Below, piece after piece: positions 1 through 7,831 of a stretch of DNA of 64,000 bases; within the stretch, counting starts at the first letter, position 1; every line of letters begins with the position of its first letter. The translations under genes and the position numbers were made by a program. This stretch comes from Rhizobium sp. N324. Its GTDB lineage: Bacteria > Pseudomonadota > Alphaproteobacteria > Rhizobiales > Rhizobiaceae. The stretch covers positions 3,289,001 to 3,353,000 of the forward strand of contig NZ_CP013630.1 in the NCBI RefSeq assembly GCF_001664485.1, written 5' to 3'. The notes below the pieces were generated by a model. That model did not search any database, had not been told where the DNA came from, and saw only the letters and a program-made list of their open reading frames with translations.

Positions 1-2
1 TC

Positions 3-737
3 GTGTTTGAAGCGCGCAAAGCCAAGGCGAAGACAAGCGCTCGCCATGCGAAACTCTATATCCTCACCGGCCTTGCCCTGTTCAGCGGCGCAGTCACGCA
101 GCAGGTCGGGCTGCAGACGACGACTGTGACGAATTCCAGCTTCATCACCGGCCTCTATGTCGTCTTCGTGCCGCTGATTGCCGTGTTCTTCCTGCGCCGC
201 GCCCCGCATTGGATCATCTGGCCGGGCGCGCTGATGGCCGTCGCCGGCATCTATCTCCTGTCAGGTGGCCATCTCTCGGCGCTCACGTCAGGCGATCTCC
301 TGACCGTCGCCTGCGCCGTCTTCTGGGCAATCCAGATCACCCTTGCCGGCACGACCGTTTCTGCGACAGGAAGGCCGCTGGCGCTCTCGGCCACGCAATT
401 CGCCGTCACCGCCGTCTGTGCGTTCGCGATTGCCGCAGCCTTTGAACCGATCACCCTGTCGGCGATATGGGCGGCAGGACCCGAGATCCTCTATGTCGGC
501 ATCTTCTCCTCCGGCCTCGCCTTCGTGCTGCAGGTGATCGCCCAGCGCTACACGACACCTTCGCAGGCCGCGATCTTCCTTTCCTCCGAAGCGCTTTTCG
601 GCGCCGCGCTCGCAGCCCTGCTGCTCGACGAGACGATGCCGGCGACCGGTTATGCAGGTTGCGCGCTCATGTTTATCGCTATGCTTGTAGTCGAACTCGT
701 ACCCGGATTCGCGCGGCGACGTGTGCCAGCCGCCTGA
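3..737 (+). CDS. DMT-family (EamA) membrane exporter, 5' end cut by window
   Basis: The reading frame is open to the first base of the window, and the GTG at position 3 is probably an internal valine, so this is the C-terminal part of a longer gene. The 244 visible residues form about eight hydrophobic helices separated by short charged loops, and the two-repeat EamA layout can be recognised. Drug/metabolite transporters of this type are usually about 300 residues, so roughly 55 to 60 residues are missing. Members export metabolites or amino acids across the inner membrane. Nothing visible identifies the substrate. Confidence 0.85.
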   Translation: MFEARKAKAKTSARHAKLYILTGLALFSGAVTQQVGLQTTTVTNSSFITGLYVVFVPLIAVFFLRRAPHWIIWPGALMAVAGIYLLSGGHLSALTSGDLLTVACAVFWAIQITLAGTTVSATGRPLALSATQFAVTAVCAFAIAAAFEPITLSAIWAAGPEILYVGIFSSGLAFVLQVIAQRYTTPSQAAIFLSSEALFGAALAALLLDETMPATGYAGCALMFIAMLVVELVPGFARRRVPAA

Positions 738-1225
738 ACACGCGTCCAAATATGGGTGAGTGGCGTCTTTTAAAAAAATTTGTCGGAACCGAGAAGACGC
801 GTTTACGTTGCACTTTTGGGAAAATCTGCTCGAAATTTATATTGCAGACGATATAAAACGTTAATCATTCCCTATCGGCGACGGAAATTTTGCGTTTTTG
901 CGCAAATTGGATATCCGGGCGGGTGTGCTGCGGCCAACACGGCAAAAAACTTTTACTTGCCAAAATTCGTTTAACGCAGCACTCTCAGCGCGTTCGGGCA
1001 TTTTGCGAGCATGGGAAGTCCTTAAGTATTTGCGCGCCGGGAACGCCAATTATCCCGGTCAGCCGGTTCCGATAATGGCGGGCGAAAGTCCTGCCTGGAG
1101 CAGGCCGAGGTAGAGGGGACCTTTTTCTCACATTTCAAGAATTGCCTGCCAACACCTCCCGCAAGGGAGGCAATGCTATGATGCTGCCCGTGTGGATGGC
1201 GGGCAGAGAGAAAAGGACCTGACGC
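738..1225. other. intergenic region with structured leader of the cold-shock gene
   Basis: No credible coding sequence lies here. A bulged hairpin occupies 1044-1080: cgcc plus attatc pairs with gataat plus ggcg around a ccgg-tcag-ccgg core. A second structure near 1141-1174 has two competing pairings, attgcct with aggcaat or cctccc (1155-1160) with gggagg (1165-1170). A third hairpin, ctgcccg/cgggcag, lies at 1184-1206, seven bases before the ribosome binding site of the cold-shock gene. Such folded leaders are typical of cold-shock mRNAs, but whether all three lie in one transcript is inference. Confidence 0.5.
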
Positions 1226-1441
1226 ATGGCAGAGACTGGCACTGTAAAATTCTTCAATACCGACAAAGGCTTCGGCTTCATCAAGCCGGACCGGGGCGGC
1301 GCCGATATCTTCGTTCACATTTCTGCCGTTCAAGCCTCCGGGCTGGCCGGCCTGACGGAAAATCAGAAGGTAAGCTTCGACACGGAGCCGGATCGCCGCG
1401 GCAAGGGCCCCAAGGCCGTCAATCTGCAGATTGCGGGCTGA
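1226..1441 (+). CDS. cold-shock domain protein (CspA family)
   Basis: A 71-residue single cold-shock domain, the standard length for the family. The RNP1 motif KGFGFIKPD and the RNP2 motif DIFVHISAV are both intact. These proteins bind single-stranded nucleic acid and melt mRNA secondary structure in the cytoplasm. The ATG is preceded by an aaaagga ribosome binding site at 1212-1218. The gene is monocistronic: a long structured leader lies upstream and a terminator hairpin follows 35 bases after the stop. Rhizobia carry several paralogues and I cannot say which one this is. Confidence 0.95.
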   Translation: MAETGTVKFFNTDKGFGFIKPDRGGADIFVHISAVQASGLAGLTENQKVSFDTEPDRRGKGPKAVNLQIAG

Positions 1442-1475
1442 ACCCTTAACAAGGCTGTCGAATTTCGAGTTGAAG

Positions 1476-1497
1476 CCCGGCAGCAATGCCGGGTTTT
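1476..1497 (+). terminator. rho-independent terminator of the cold-shock gene
   Basis: A perfect cccggc/gccggg stem with a six-base loop is followed directly by tttt, 35 bases after the csp stop codon. Confidence 0.8.
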
Positions 1498-1584
1498 GTC
1501 GTTCAGCCTTCGTTCAGCTACCAATCGATAGTACTGTCATCATCGAGAAAGGAACCGGCGTTCGGTTCCCGGGATTAGGACTTT

Positions 1585-2052
1585 ATGCTGATGAACAGGC
1601 TCGCCAAGACTCTTCTGCTGACGGCAACGGCTGCCGCACTCACGCTTTCCGCCATCGGCGAGGCATCGGCCCGCGACCGTCATTGGCGCCATCACAACGG
1701 CAATGATGCACTCGTGGGCGGCGCCGTCGGTCTCGCGACCGGCCTGATCGTCGGCTCGGCCATCGCTAATGCCAATAATGGTCCCGCCTACGAAGAGCGC
1801 CGCTACATCGACCCGGCCTACGAGCCGGATTATTACGAGCCTGCCCCGGTCTATCGCGCCCCGCGCCGAGTCTATGTCGAGCAGCCGCAATATGTCGAGC
1901 AGCCGCGATACTATGCGCCGGCCCGCGCCGCCGTGGAGCCCTGGTCGCCGCAATGGGAGCGTTACTGCGCTTACCGCTACCGCTCCTTCGATCCGCGCAG
2001 CGGCACCTATATCGGCAATGACGGCCGCAGCCACTTCTGCACCGCCGGCTGA
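1585..2052 (+). CDS. BA14K family secreted protein
   Basis: A 155-residue protein with an N-terminal signal peptide ending near ASA-RD (residue 30). A glycine/alanine-rich segment around residues 43-62 resembles a membrane anchor, and a tyrosine/proline-rich linker follows. The C-terminal BA14K block carries RYCAYRYRSFDPRSGTYIG and a final cysteine. BA14K proteins were named from a Brucella immunoreactive, lectin-like protein and are abundant in rhizobia; their molecular function is not settled. The ATG follows an aggactt ribosome site, and a ggaaccg/cggttcc hairpin (1551-1569) lies just before it. A strong terminator follows the stop. Confidence 0.85.
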   Translation: MLMNRLAKTLLLTATAAALTLSAIGEASARDRHWRHHNGNDALVGGAVGLATGLIVGSAIANANNGPAYEERRYIDPAYEPDYYEPAPVYRAPRRVYVEQPQYVEQPRYYAPARAAVEPWSPQWERYCAYRYRSFDPRSGTYIGNDGRSHFCTAG

Positions 2053-2075
2053 TCGCTCAGCAATCCCAGATACCA

Positions 2076-2106
2076 AGCGCCGCTCCTCAGCGGCGCTTTT
2101 TGTTTT
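2076..2106 (+). terminator. rho-independent terminator after BA14K gene
   Basis: A perfect nine-base stem agcgccgct/agcggcgct with a cctc loop runs into a T-rich tract (tttttgtttttt). Confidence 0.9.
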
Positions 2107-2116
2107 TTGGAGACCT

Positions 2117-2989
2117 TCACCCGGCCTTCTTTTCCCAGGGCATGGGTCCCACCTCGGCATCGGGCTCGAAATCAGTCGAGACGCTGACTGCGCGCCATTC
2201 CCGATCCGCTTCGATACGCGCGGCATCGGCTTTCTCGACATTGCTGACCGCATCGCTGCCAAGCAGCAGCCGGAACGGCGGCTGATCGAGACCAGCGATA
2301 TGGACGATGACCGCGGCCGCCTTGGCGGGATCGCCGGGCTGGCGGCCGTTATACTCACGCTGGAAGCGCACGGTGGCGCCGACCGTCTCCGCATAATCCT
2401 GCCGCCCTTCGGTAAGCACCGTCGAGGCGCCGGCGAAATCGGTTCTGAATCCGCCGGGCTCGATCACCGTCACCTTGATGCCGAATGGCGCGACCTCTTT
2501 CGACAGCACCTCGGAAAAGCCCTCGACAGCAAACTTCGCCGCCGAATAGGCGCCGCGCCCGGCGGGCCCGATGCGGCCGCCAACGGATGAGAACTGGATG
2601 ATGTGCCCGCCCCCTTGCCCGCGCATCAGGGTGATGACCGCCTTGGTCATGATGATCATGCCGAACAGGTTGGCCTCGATCTGTGCCCGGAAATCGGCAA
2701 GACTCGTATCTTCGATCGAGGAAACATTGCCGTAGCCGGCATTGTTGACGAGCACGTCGATGCGCCCGAACCTCTTCACGCCAGCCTCGACCGCCGCCGC
2801 TGCCGCCGTCTCGTCAGTGACATCAAGGGCGACCGTCAGCACCTGGCCGCCATACCGCTCGGAGAGATCGGCAAGGTGGGCGGAATCGCGCGCCGTCGCC
2901 ACCAGATTGTCGCCGGAGGCCAAAACCGCCTCCGCCAGCGCCCGGCCAAGACCGCGCGAACTTCCTGTAATCAACCAGACCCTGGACAT
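2117..2989 (-). CDS. short-chain dehydrogenase/reductase
   Basis: A 290-residue classical SDR oxidoreductase. The cofactor motif TGSSRGLGRAL lies at the very N-terminus, NNAGYG follows at about residue 88, and the catalytic serine (FSSVGG) and YSAAK pair lie near residues 140-160. The frame is open further upstream, but that extension has no SDR homology and would run into the divergent regulator, so I place the start at the ATG immediately before the Rossmann fold. The enzyme probably reduces or oxidises a small carbonyl compound with NAD(P)H; the substrate is unknown. The adjacent divergent HxlR regulator is its likely repressor, an arrangement common for SDR genes. Confidence 0.9.
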   Translation of the reverse strand: MSRVWLITGSSRGLGRALAEAVLASGDNLVATARDSAHLADLSERYGGQVLTVALDVTDETAAAAAVEAGVKRFGRIDVLVNNAGYGNVSSIEDTSLADFRAQIEANLFGMIIMTKAVITLMRGQGGGHIIQFSSVGGRIGPAGRGAYSAAKFAVEGFSEVLSKEVAPFGIKVTVIEPGGFRTDFAGASTVLTEGRQDYAETVGATVRFQREYNGRQPGDPAKAAAVIVHIAGLDQPPFRLLLGSDAVSNVEKADAARIEADREWRAVSVSTDFEPDAEVGPMPWEKKAG

Positions 2990-3090
2990 CGGAAACCCTT
3001 CCTTCTTTGGTTCCCGGCTGATGTATGGTCTATTGTATCCGATCGAAAGAAGGTACCCAGACGATCTATACACACCTTGAGGTAACTGAC

Positions 3091-3486
3091 TTGACCAGCG
3101 ACATATTCGATTTCTGCTGCTCCATGACGGACGAACAGGATGCGCGGGCCCGCGAACTGATCGAGCGGGCGGCGGCGAAATGGCCGCTGCGCATCCTGCA
3201 CGTGCTCTCCGATGCCGGCGCACCCTTGCGCTTCTCGCGTCTCATGGAAAGGGTCGAGGGCATCAGCCAGAAAGTGCTGACGCAGACGCTACGCACCCTC
3301 GAAAGAGACGGCCTCATTATTCGCACGCTCTATCCGCAAGTGCCGCCGCGCGTCGAATATGAATTGACCCCGCTCGGACGCGACCTCCTCATGCAGGTTG
3401 CCGCCCTCTGGCGTTGGATCGTCGAACGGCTTGGTGATTTCGATGCGCGCAAGGCCGTAAAACTGACGGCAGCCACCGATGTCTAA
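3091..3486 (+). CDS. HxlR family winged-helix transcriptional regulator
   Basis: A 131-residue protein with the HxlR winged-helix core: WPLRILHVL, then the helix around RFSRLMERVEGISQKVLTQT and the wing with RVEYELTPLGRDLL. The frame also allows an ATG at 3025, which would leave only 35 bases to the divergent SDR gene. I prefer the TTG at 3091 because a gaggt ribosome site stands seven bases before it; the ATG at 3124 is a third option. Regulators of this family usually sense small electrophiles or metabolites and repress an adjacent enzyme gene, which here would be the SDR gene. The divergent promoter region is about 100 bases. Confidence 0.85.
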   Translation: MTSDIFDFCCSMTDEQDARARELIERAAAKWPLRILHVLSDAGAPLRFSRLMERVEGISQKVLTQTLRTLERDGLIIRTLYPQVPPRVEYELTPLGRDLLMQVAALWRWIVERLGDFDARKAVKLTAATDV

Positions 3487-4859
3487 GCCGGAATGCGGAT
3501 CGTCGCCCTCAGCCCCCCGAGCGGGCTGTCGCCGAGGGTGACATTGCCGCCGTGGCTGCGGGCGATGTCGCGGGCGATCGCAAGGCCGAGGCCGGTGCCC
3601 GAGGCATCGAGGTTACGGGCCGCATCCAGCCGGAAAAACGGCTTGAACACATCCTCGCGATTCTTTTCCGGAATGCCCGGCCCGTCGTCGTCGAAGATGA
3701 CGGTCAACCATTTGGCACTGTGCTTGGCCTCTATGTCGAGCCTGCCCGCATAACGCCGCGCATTCGAGGCAAGGTTGGTGACGAGACGCATGAAAGCGTT
3801 CGGCCTGACGGATATGTCGTCATCGCCTTCGATCGAATAGCTGAATGTCTTGCCGTGCAGAGCGAAATCGGATTCCAGCTTTGCGAAGACCTCGCTGAGT
3901 TTCAGCTCGCCGACATCCTCTTCGACCTCGCCGCGTGCGAAGGCCGTATAGGCCTCCAGCATGGCCTGCATATCGTCGACGTCGTCGTTCAGCCCATGCA
4001 GATCGGGATTGTCGCCGGCGAGCGCCAGTTGCAGCTTGAAGCGGGTGAGGATGGTGCGCAGATCATGGCTGACACCTGAGAGCATTGCGGTGCGCTGCTC
4101 GATCTGCCGCTCGATCCGCTCGCGCATCAGGATGAAGGCAAGGCCGGCGCGCCGGACCTCGTCGGCGCCGCGCGGATAGAAATTATCGGGCTTCTGCCCC
4201 TTGCCGAAGCTTTCGGCCGCGCGCGCCAAGGTCAGGATCGGACGGATCTGGCCGCGCAGGAAGAGGATCGAGATACCGATCAGCACCAGCGAGGTGCCGA
4301 CCATCCAGACGATGAAGATATGCGTGTTCGAGGCATAGGTCTGGCTGCGTTTGGTCAGCACCCTGAGGATCTTGTTGTCGAGCTTGATGCGGATCTCGAC
4401 GAGATTCGAATTGCCGACCGTGTCGATCCAGAAAGGTCTGTGGATCTCGTCGGTGATCTCGTCGCTGAGGATGCCGTCGAGGATCGAGAAGAACGGCTTG
4501 ACGCGCGGCGGCGGCAGGTCGCCGTCCGGCTCGATGGAGATCTGCAGGCTGAGCTGGTCGCGGGCGATGCGGACGATCTCGCTATAGTCCGAATTCTGCG
4601 GGTAGGTCTCGATGATCTCGATGATCGCGGCGATGTCGCGGGTGACGGCGAGCGACAGCCGCTCCGTCACCATCTGCCAGTGGCGCTCCATGAAGACGGC
4701 GGCGACGACCGATTGCAGCAGCACCATCGGAATGATGATGATCAGCAGCGATCGCGCGTAAAGCCCGGTCGGCAGCCGCCGGCGCAGCCAGCGGACGATC
4801 CAGCGCCAACCCGGCGCAGAACTGCGGTCTTCCCGCCGCAAGCTGTCGATCGTCACCAT
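3483..4859 (-). CDS. sensor histidine kinase partner of PetR-type regulator
   Basis: A 458-residue inner-membrane sensor kinase. One hydrophobic segment lies near residues 38-58, a periplasmic sensory region of about 125 residues follows, then a second membrane segment near 182-200 and a HAMP linker. The phosphoacceptor box reads GVSHDLRTILTR, with isoleucine where most kinases have proline. The N box (NLASNARRY), G1 (DDDGPGIPE) and G2 (GTGLGLAIA) are all present, so the enzyme looks active. It lies downstream of the response regulator at 4994, separated only by a palindromic repeat. Its stop codon overlaps the end of the convergent HxlR gene by four bases. The signal it senses cannot be read from the sequence. 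Confidence 0.9.
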   Translation of the reverse strand: MVTIDSLRREDRSSAPGWRWIVRWLRRRLPTGLYARSLLIIIIPMVLLQSVVAAVFMERHWQMVTERLSLAVTRDIAAIIEIIETYPQNSDYSEIVRIARDQLSLQISIEPDGDLPPPRVKPFFSILDGILSDEITDEIHRPFWIDTVGNSNLVEIRIKLDNKILRVLTKRSQTYASNTHIFIVWMVGTSLVLIGISILFLRGQIRPILTLARAAESFGKGQKPDNFYPRGADEVRRAGLAFILMRERIERQIEQRTAMLSGVSHDLRTILTRFKLQLALAGDNPDLHGLNDDVDDMQAMLEAYTAFARGEVEEDVGELKLSEVFAKLESDFALHGKTFSYSIEGDDDISVRPNAFMRLVTNLASNARRYAGRLDIEAKHSAKWLTVIFDDDGPGIPEKNREDVFKPFFRLDAARNLDASGTGLGLAIARDIARSHGGNVTLGDSPLGGLRATIRIPA

Positions 4860-4890
4860 CAGCGCCGGTCCTGGCCTCTATCCTTATATC

Positions 4891-4997
4891 TAAAGCGCGT
4901 CGCGATCTTTCAGATTCGCTCCTTGCGCTTTAGGTCTTTGTTTTTCCGCATGCCGTTTCCGCAAAACCACTGCACGCTTTTGCGCGACATGCTTTAG
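4891..4997. repeat. Rhizobium palindromic intergenic repeat
   Basis: A 107-base element whose ends, taaagcgcgtcgcg and cgcgacatgcttta, are inverted copies with two mismatches, with further gcgcttta and cgcaaaa motifs inside. I recognise this as one of the palindromic repeat families scattered in Rhizobium genomes. It sits exactly between the response regulator and its kinase, and its terminal TAA, read on the minus strand, is the stop codon of the response regulator. Confidence 0.8.
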
Positions 4998-5695
4998 TCG
5001 ATACTCAGCCTGTATCCGATGCCGCGCACGGTTTGCAGCCAGACAGGATTGGCCGGATCGTCCTCGATCTTGCGCCGCAGCCGGTTGATCTGCACGTCGA
5101 TCGTCCGCTCGCCCACTTCGGTGTCGTTGCCGATCAGTTCGTGACGGGGAATCGTGTCGCCGGCGCGCCGTGCAAAAAGCAGCATGATCTCCTGCTCGCG
5201 GTCCGTGAGCCGGATCACTTCGCTGGCCTTCTTCAGTTCCTTGCGGGTCAGCGAGAAGGTGTAGGGGCCGAACATCACCTGTTCGATCTTCGGTCCCTCG
5301 CCACCGGCATTGCGACGCAGGATGTTGTTGATGCGCAGCACCAGTTCGCGTGGGTCGAAGGGCTTGGAAAGATAGTCGTCGGCGCCGGCCTCGAGGCCTT
5401 CGATGCGGTTGCCCGATTCCGCCAGCGCCGTCAGCATGATGATCGGCACGTTCTTGATGGCGCGAAGGCCGCGGGTGACCTCGATGCCGGATTCGCCGGG
5501 CATCATCACATCCATGATGATCAGGTCGAAATCGAGGCCCGCGAGCTTGCGTTGCGCCTCAGCGCCGTCGGCGGCGACGGTGACGCGGAATCCGTTCTCG
5601 GCGAGATAGCGATTGAGCAGCGCGCGGATGCGCGAGTCGTCGTCGACCACCAGCAGATGCGCCGCATCGTCGGAAATACCTGTCTTGACCGCCAT
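4994..5695 (-). CDS. petR: OmpR-family response regulator, PetR type
   Basis: A 233-residue response regulator. The receiver domain has the acidic pair VVDDDSR, the phosphoacceptor aspartate in IIMDVMMPG (near residue 60) and the conserved KPFDPREL. The C-terminal winged helix ends in VWLQTVRGIGYRL. The organisation MarR regulator / OmpR regulator / kinase matches the petP-petR locus of Rhodobacter capsulatus, which affects cytochrome bc1 and c2 expression; the symbol rests on that context and general resemblance. Its start codon directly follows the stop of the MarR gene (TGAATG), implying translational coupling. The stop codon is donated by the repeat that follows. Confidence 0.85.
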   Translation of the reverse strand: MAVKTGISDDAAHLLVVDDDSRIRALLNRYLAENGFRVTVAADGAEAQRKLAGLDFDLIIMDVMMPGESGIEVTRGLRAIKNVPIIMLTALAESGNRIEGLEAGADDYLSKPFDPRELVLRINNILRRNAGGEGPKIEQVMFGPYTFSLTRKELKKASEVIRLTDREQEIMLLFARRAGDTIPRHELIGNDTEVGERTIDVQINRLRRKIEDDPANPVWLQTVRGIGYRLSID

Positions 5696-6187
5696 TCAAA
5701 CCGCCTTCTGTCTGTCCCGCATGCCTCTAAGGAAAGCTTTTACGCCCTCCCGCACCTCCGCAGAAGCCCCTTCGAATGCCCGCTCAATGCGGCGCGATTG
5801 CGGCTCGGCAAGGGCAAGCGCCAGCTCTCGTCCCGATTTCGTAGGATAAAGCTTGCGCTGCCGCCGGTCCTCTGGCCCTGCAACCTGGCGAATATAGCCT
5901 GAATCGATCAACTGTTTCAGCACTCTTGCAAGGCTCTGCTTGGTGATCTTCAGCGTATCGAGAAGATCGGCCACCGTCATGCCGGGGTTGCGGTTGACGA
6001 AATGCACGACGCGGTGATGCGCCCGCCCGAAGCCGCTCGTTTCGAGGATGGCGTCAGGATCGGAAACGAAGTCGCGATAGGCGAAGAAGAACAGCTCGAT
6101 GATCTCGAAATCGATGATGTCGGTATCTTCCATCGGCGTGGCCAGCGGCTCTGGCTTGGCTGTTTTCGGGCCGGTCTGTCGTGACAC
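5696..6187 (-). CDS. petP: MarR family transcriptional regulator, PetP type
   Basis: A 163-residue MarR-type winged-helix protein. The DNA-binding core reads MTVADLLDTLKITKQSLARV, and the wing contains DRRQRKLYPTKSG. The start is a GTG with an aagga ribosome site eight bases upstream; an internal ATG at MEDTDIIDF is a possible alternative. It is the first gene of a three-gene operon and its stop is fused to the start of the response regulator. The family usually binds palindromes near its own promoter, and a TGAC-N10-GTCA palindrome lies 63 bases upstream at 6250-6267. The petP name follows the R. capsulatus locus and is less certain than the family. Confidence 0.85.
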   Translation of the reverse strand: MSRQTGPKTAKPEPLATPMEDTDIIDFEIIELFFFAYRDFVSDPDAILETSGFGRAHHRVVHFVNRNPGMTVADLLDTLKITKQSLARVLKQLIDSGYIRQVAGPEDRRQRKLYPTKSGRELALALAEPQSRRIERAFEGASAEVREGVKAFLRGMRDRQKAV

Positions 6188-6484
6188 GCGGCATTTCCTT
6201 TCTCTTCCCGCTCCCGCGGGAAATTTTCACCAAGATATGCCAGCTTTATTGACATAAATTTGCGTCACTGTGAGTGTTCCAGCCTCTGCGGGAGCCCCGT
6301 TATTTCCTCAGTATTTCCCTGACCAAGGCCTGTCCGGCACTCCGAAGCAATACGCCATTACCCCTTGCATCTGTGGATAAAACGTAATGGGGACAACAAT
6401 CAACAGGCATGGAGTTTGAAGCGCCGGCTTTAAGGGCGAGCCCGCCTATGGCGGCGGGCTGTTCAAGCTCACCTGATATCACCA
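6188..6484. promoter_or_regulatory. upstream region of the MarR operon with possible operator
   Basis: No gene is visible. A TGAC-N10-GTCA palindrome occupies 6250-6267 with an AT-rich centre and overlaps a plus-strand TTGACA (6249-6254), which suggests a MarR operator between two divergent promoters. A perfect agcccgcc/ggcgggct hairpin lies at 6439-6460. Beyond it begins the aminotransferase remnant. The divergent gene once served by this region was probably the aminotransferase. Confidence 0.35.
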
Positions 6485-6664
6485 AACGGTTTCGCCAAGC
6501 GTCGCGGCATCGAGGTCTTACAGCACGCAATCCTGCCGGAAGCACTCCCTGGTTTCAGCGAGTGCTTCCTCACCGGCTCGGTTGCTGAGGTGACGCCGGT
6601 TTCCGAAACGCTGATGAACGGCGACACGAAGGAAGTGTATCCAGCCGCAGTCGCTGCCGGATAA
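6485..6664 (+). pseudogene. 3' remnant of branched-chain amino acid aminotransferase (ilvE-like)
   Basis: A 59-codon open stretch ending in TAA reads NGFAKRRGIEVLQHAILPEA, then PGFSECFLTGSVAEVTPVSE and TLMNGDTKEVYP. This matches the C-terminal end of class IV branched-chain aminotransferases, including the cofactor-binding FLTG-AEVTPV block. Compared with the family, about a dozen residues are missing between PVSE and TLMN. There is no start codon, ribosome site or upstream catalytic lysine domain, so it cannot encode an enzyme. As I recall it, in related rhizobia an ilvE gene stands beside petP/petR, so this is probably its decayed leftover. Confidence 0.75.
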
Positions 6665-6756
6665 AATGTTTCGCGCGGTCGACCCAGTGATTCAAAGCGT
6701 TGCGGCGCCGCACGGCTGAAAGGACGCGCGGCGCCAGGCTGAACGCCCGCGGTCAT

Positions 6757-7026
6757 TTACCGATGCGCCCGTGCCATGACCAACCCGGCAAGCGTCGAAA
6801 GAATGCCGCCGCCGATCAGGCCGCCGATGCCGTCGGCGATCAGGCCGGTCATTGCCGCCTCCCCACCGACCATGCCGAGCAGCATGCCGCCGGCGACACC
6901 GCCGATCGCGCCGGCGATCGTGCGGGCGACGACATTGATTGCATGCTGCTTCAAGGCGGCGCTCGCGGCATTGCCGCCGATGGCACCGGCAATCAATTGT
7001 ATGACGAGCGGAAGTAGCGCTTCCAT
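6757..7026 (-). CDS. small glycine-zipper membrane protein, function unknown
   Basis: An 89-residue, strongly hydrophobic protein in which glycines recur every four residues (GAIGG, GGVAGG, GGLIGGG), forming two to three helical segments with a glycine-zipper pattern. The only charged residues are near the ends. Such proteins pack in membranes and may oligomerise, but I do not recognise a named family. The start ATG has a gaggaaag ribosome site. It stands alone between the aminotransferase remnant and an SH3-domain gene. Confidence 0.7.
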   Translation of the reverse strand: MEALLPLVIQLIAGAIGGNAASAALKQHAINVVARTIAGAIGGVAGGMLLGMVGGEAAMTGLIADGIGGLIGGGILSTLAGLVMARAHR

Positions 7027-7213
7027 GACTTTCCTCCTCTGGCGATCTCCCCGATCGCCGCTATATGCCGAACCGTCGTCATATTAGTATTTTATCATAT
7101 TCGGAAGGAAAGCGTTAAGAAAAAATCAACCCATGCGGGAGGCATGGGAGGAAGAGGACGGGTTGGAAGTGAGGCGGTCAGCCGACCGCCTCACTGTAAC
7201 TTTGCCGCTTACA

Positions 7214-7831
7214 TCACTGATAAACGTAGACGATCCGGCGGGTACCGGGATCAACCAGCACCGGCCGGTCGTTGATCCTTGTATAGCGGTATTCGTAATC
7301 CGGGATCGACTGGAAGGTAACATCGGCCGGCACCTCCGCGCCCACGACGACATCGCCGCCGAGCTGCACCGTCTGGCCGGGATTGGTGTCGATATAGGTG
7401 CGGACCGTCTCCGGCGGGGTGATGGTCTCGACCGCCCCGACCGGGCCGATCAACTCGTCGCCCGGCGCCGGCTGCGGGTCAACCGGGACGACGCTGGCCG
7501 TCGATTCGTAGGTCACGACGGGAACGCCGATCTCGGCGCGGTTCTGTTCGACGATGACCGGTGTGCCGCCGCGGTCGACCTGCAGATAATCGGCATAGAC
7601 CCAACCACGCATGCCGTTGACATCGACGCGGCACCAGCGGCTGCCTTCGATGCAGCCGTCGAGCACCGCGGTCGAGCCGCGGGTGGCAAGACCGACCGCC
7701 GGATATTGCGGGCCCGGGCCGGCACGGACGTTGAGATCGTTGACGGTCGTCGCCATCATCTCCGCCTGCGCCAGACCGCCGCTCGCCAGGAGCACGGCTC
7801 CGGCCACTAGAATGTTTCTCTTCAAGGTCAT
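7214..7831 (-). CDS. secreted SH3-domain / DUF1236 protein
   Basis: A 205-residue exported protein. A signal peptide ends near GLAQA-EM (about residue 23). A bacterial SH3 domain follows (TTVNDLNVRAGPGPQYPAVG ... GWVYADYL), then a proline/threonine-rich linker and a C-terminal DUF1236 block with EYRYTRINDRPVLVDPGTRR. Bacterial SH3 domains often bind cell-wall components in the periplasm; the role of DUF1236 is unknown. The start at MTLKRNIL is chosen because the signal peptide begins there, although the frame is open further upstream. Confidence 0.85.
   Translation of the reverse strand: MTLKRNILVAGAVLLASGGLAQAEMMATTVNDLNVRAGPGPQYPAVGLATRGSTAVLDGCIEGSRWCRVDVNGMRGWVYADYLQVDRGGTPVIVEQNRAEIGVPVVTYESTASVVPVDPQPAPGDELIGPVGAVETITPPETVRTYIDTNPGQTVQLGGDVVVGAEVPADVTFQSIPDYEYRYTRINDRPVLVDPGTRRIVYVYQ

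Noticed and set aside
2990..3223. N-terminal extension of the SDR gene
   Set aside because: It would overlap the divergent HxlR gene, and the SDR fold begins exactly at the chosen ATG.
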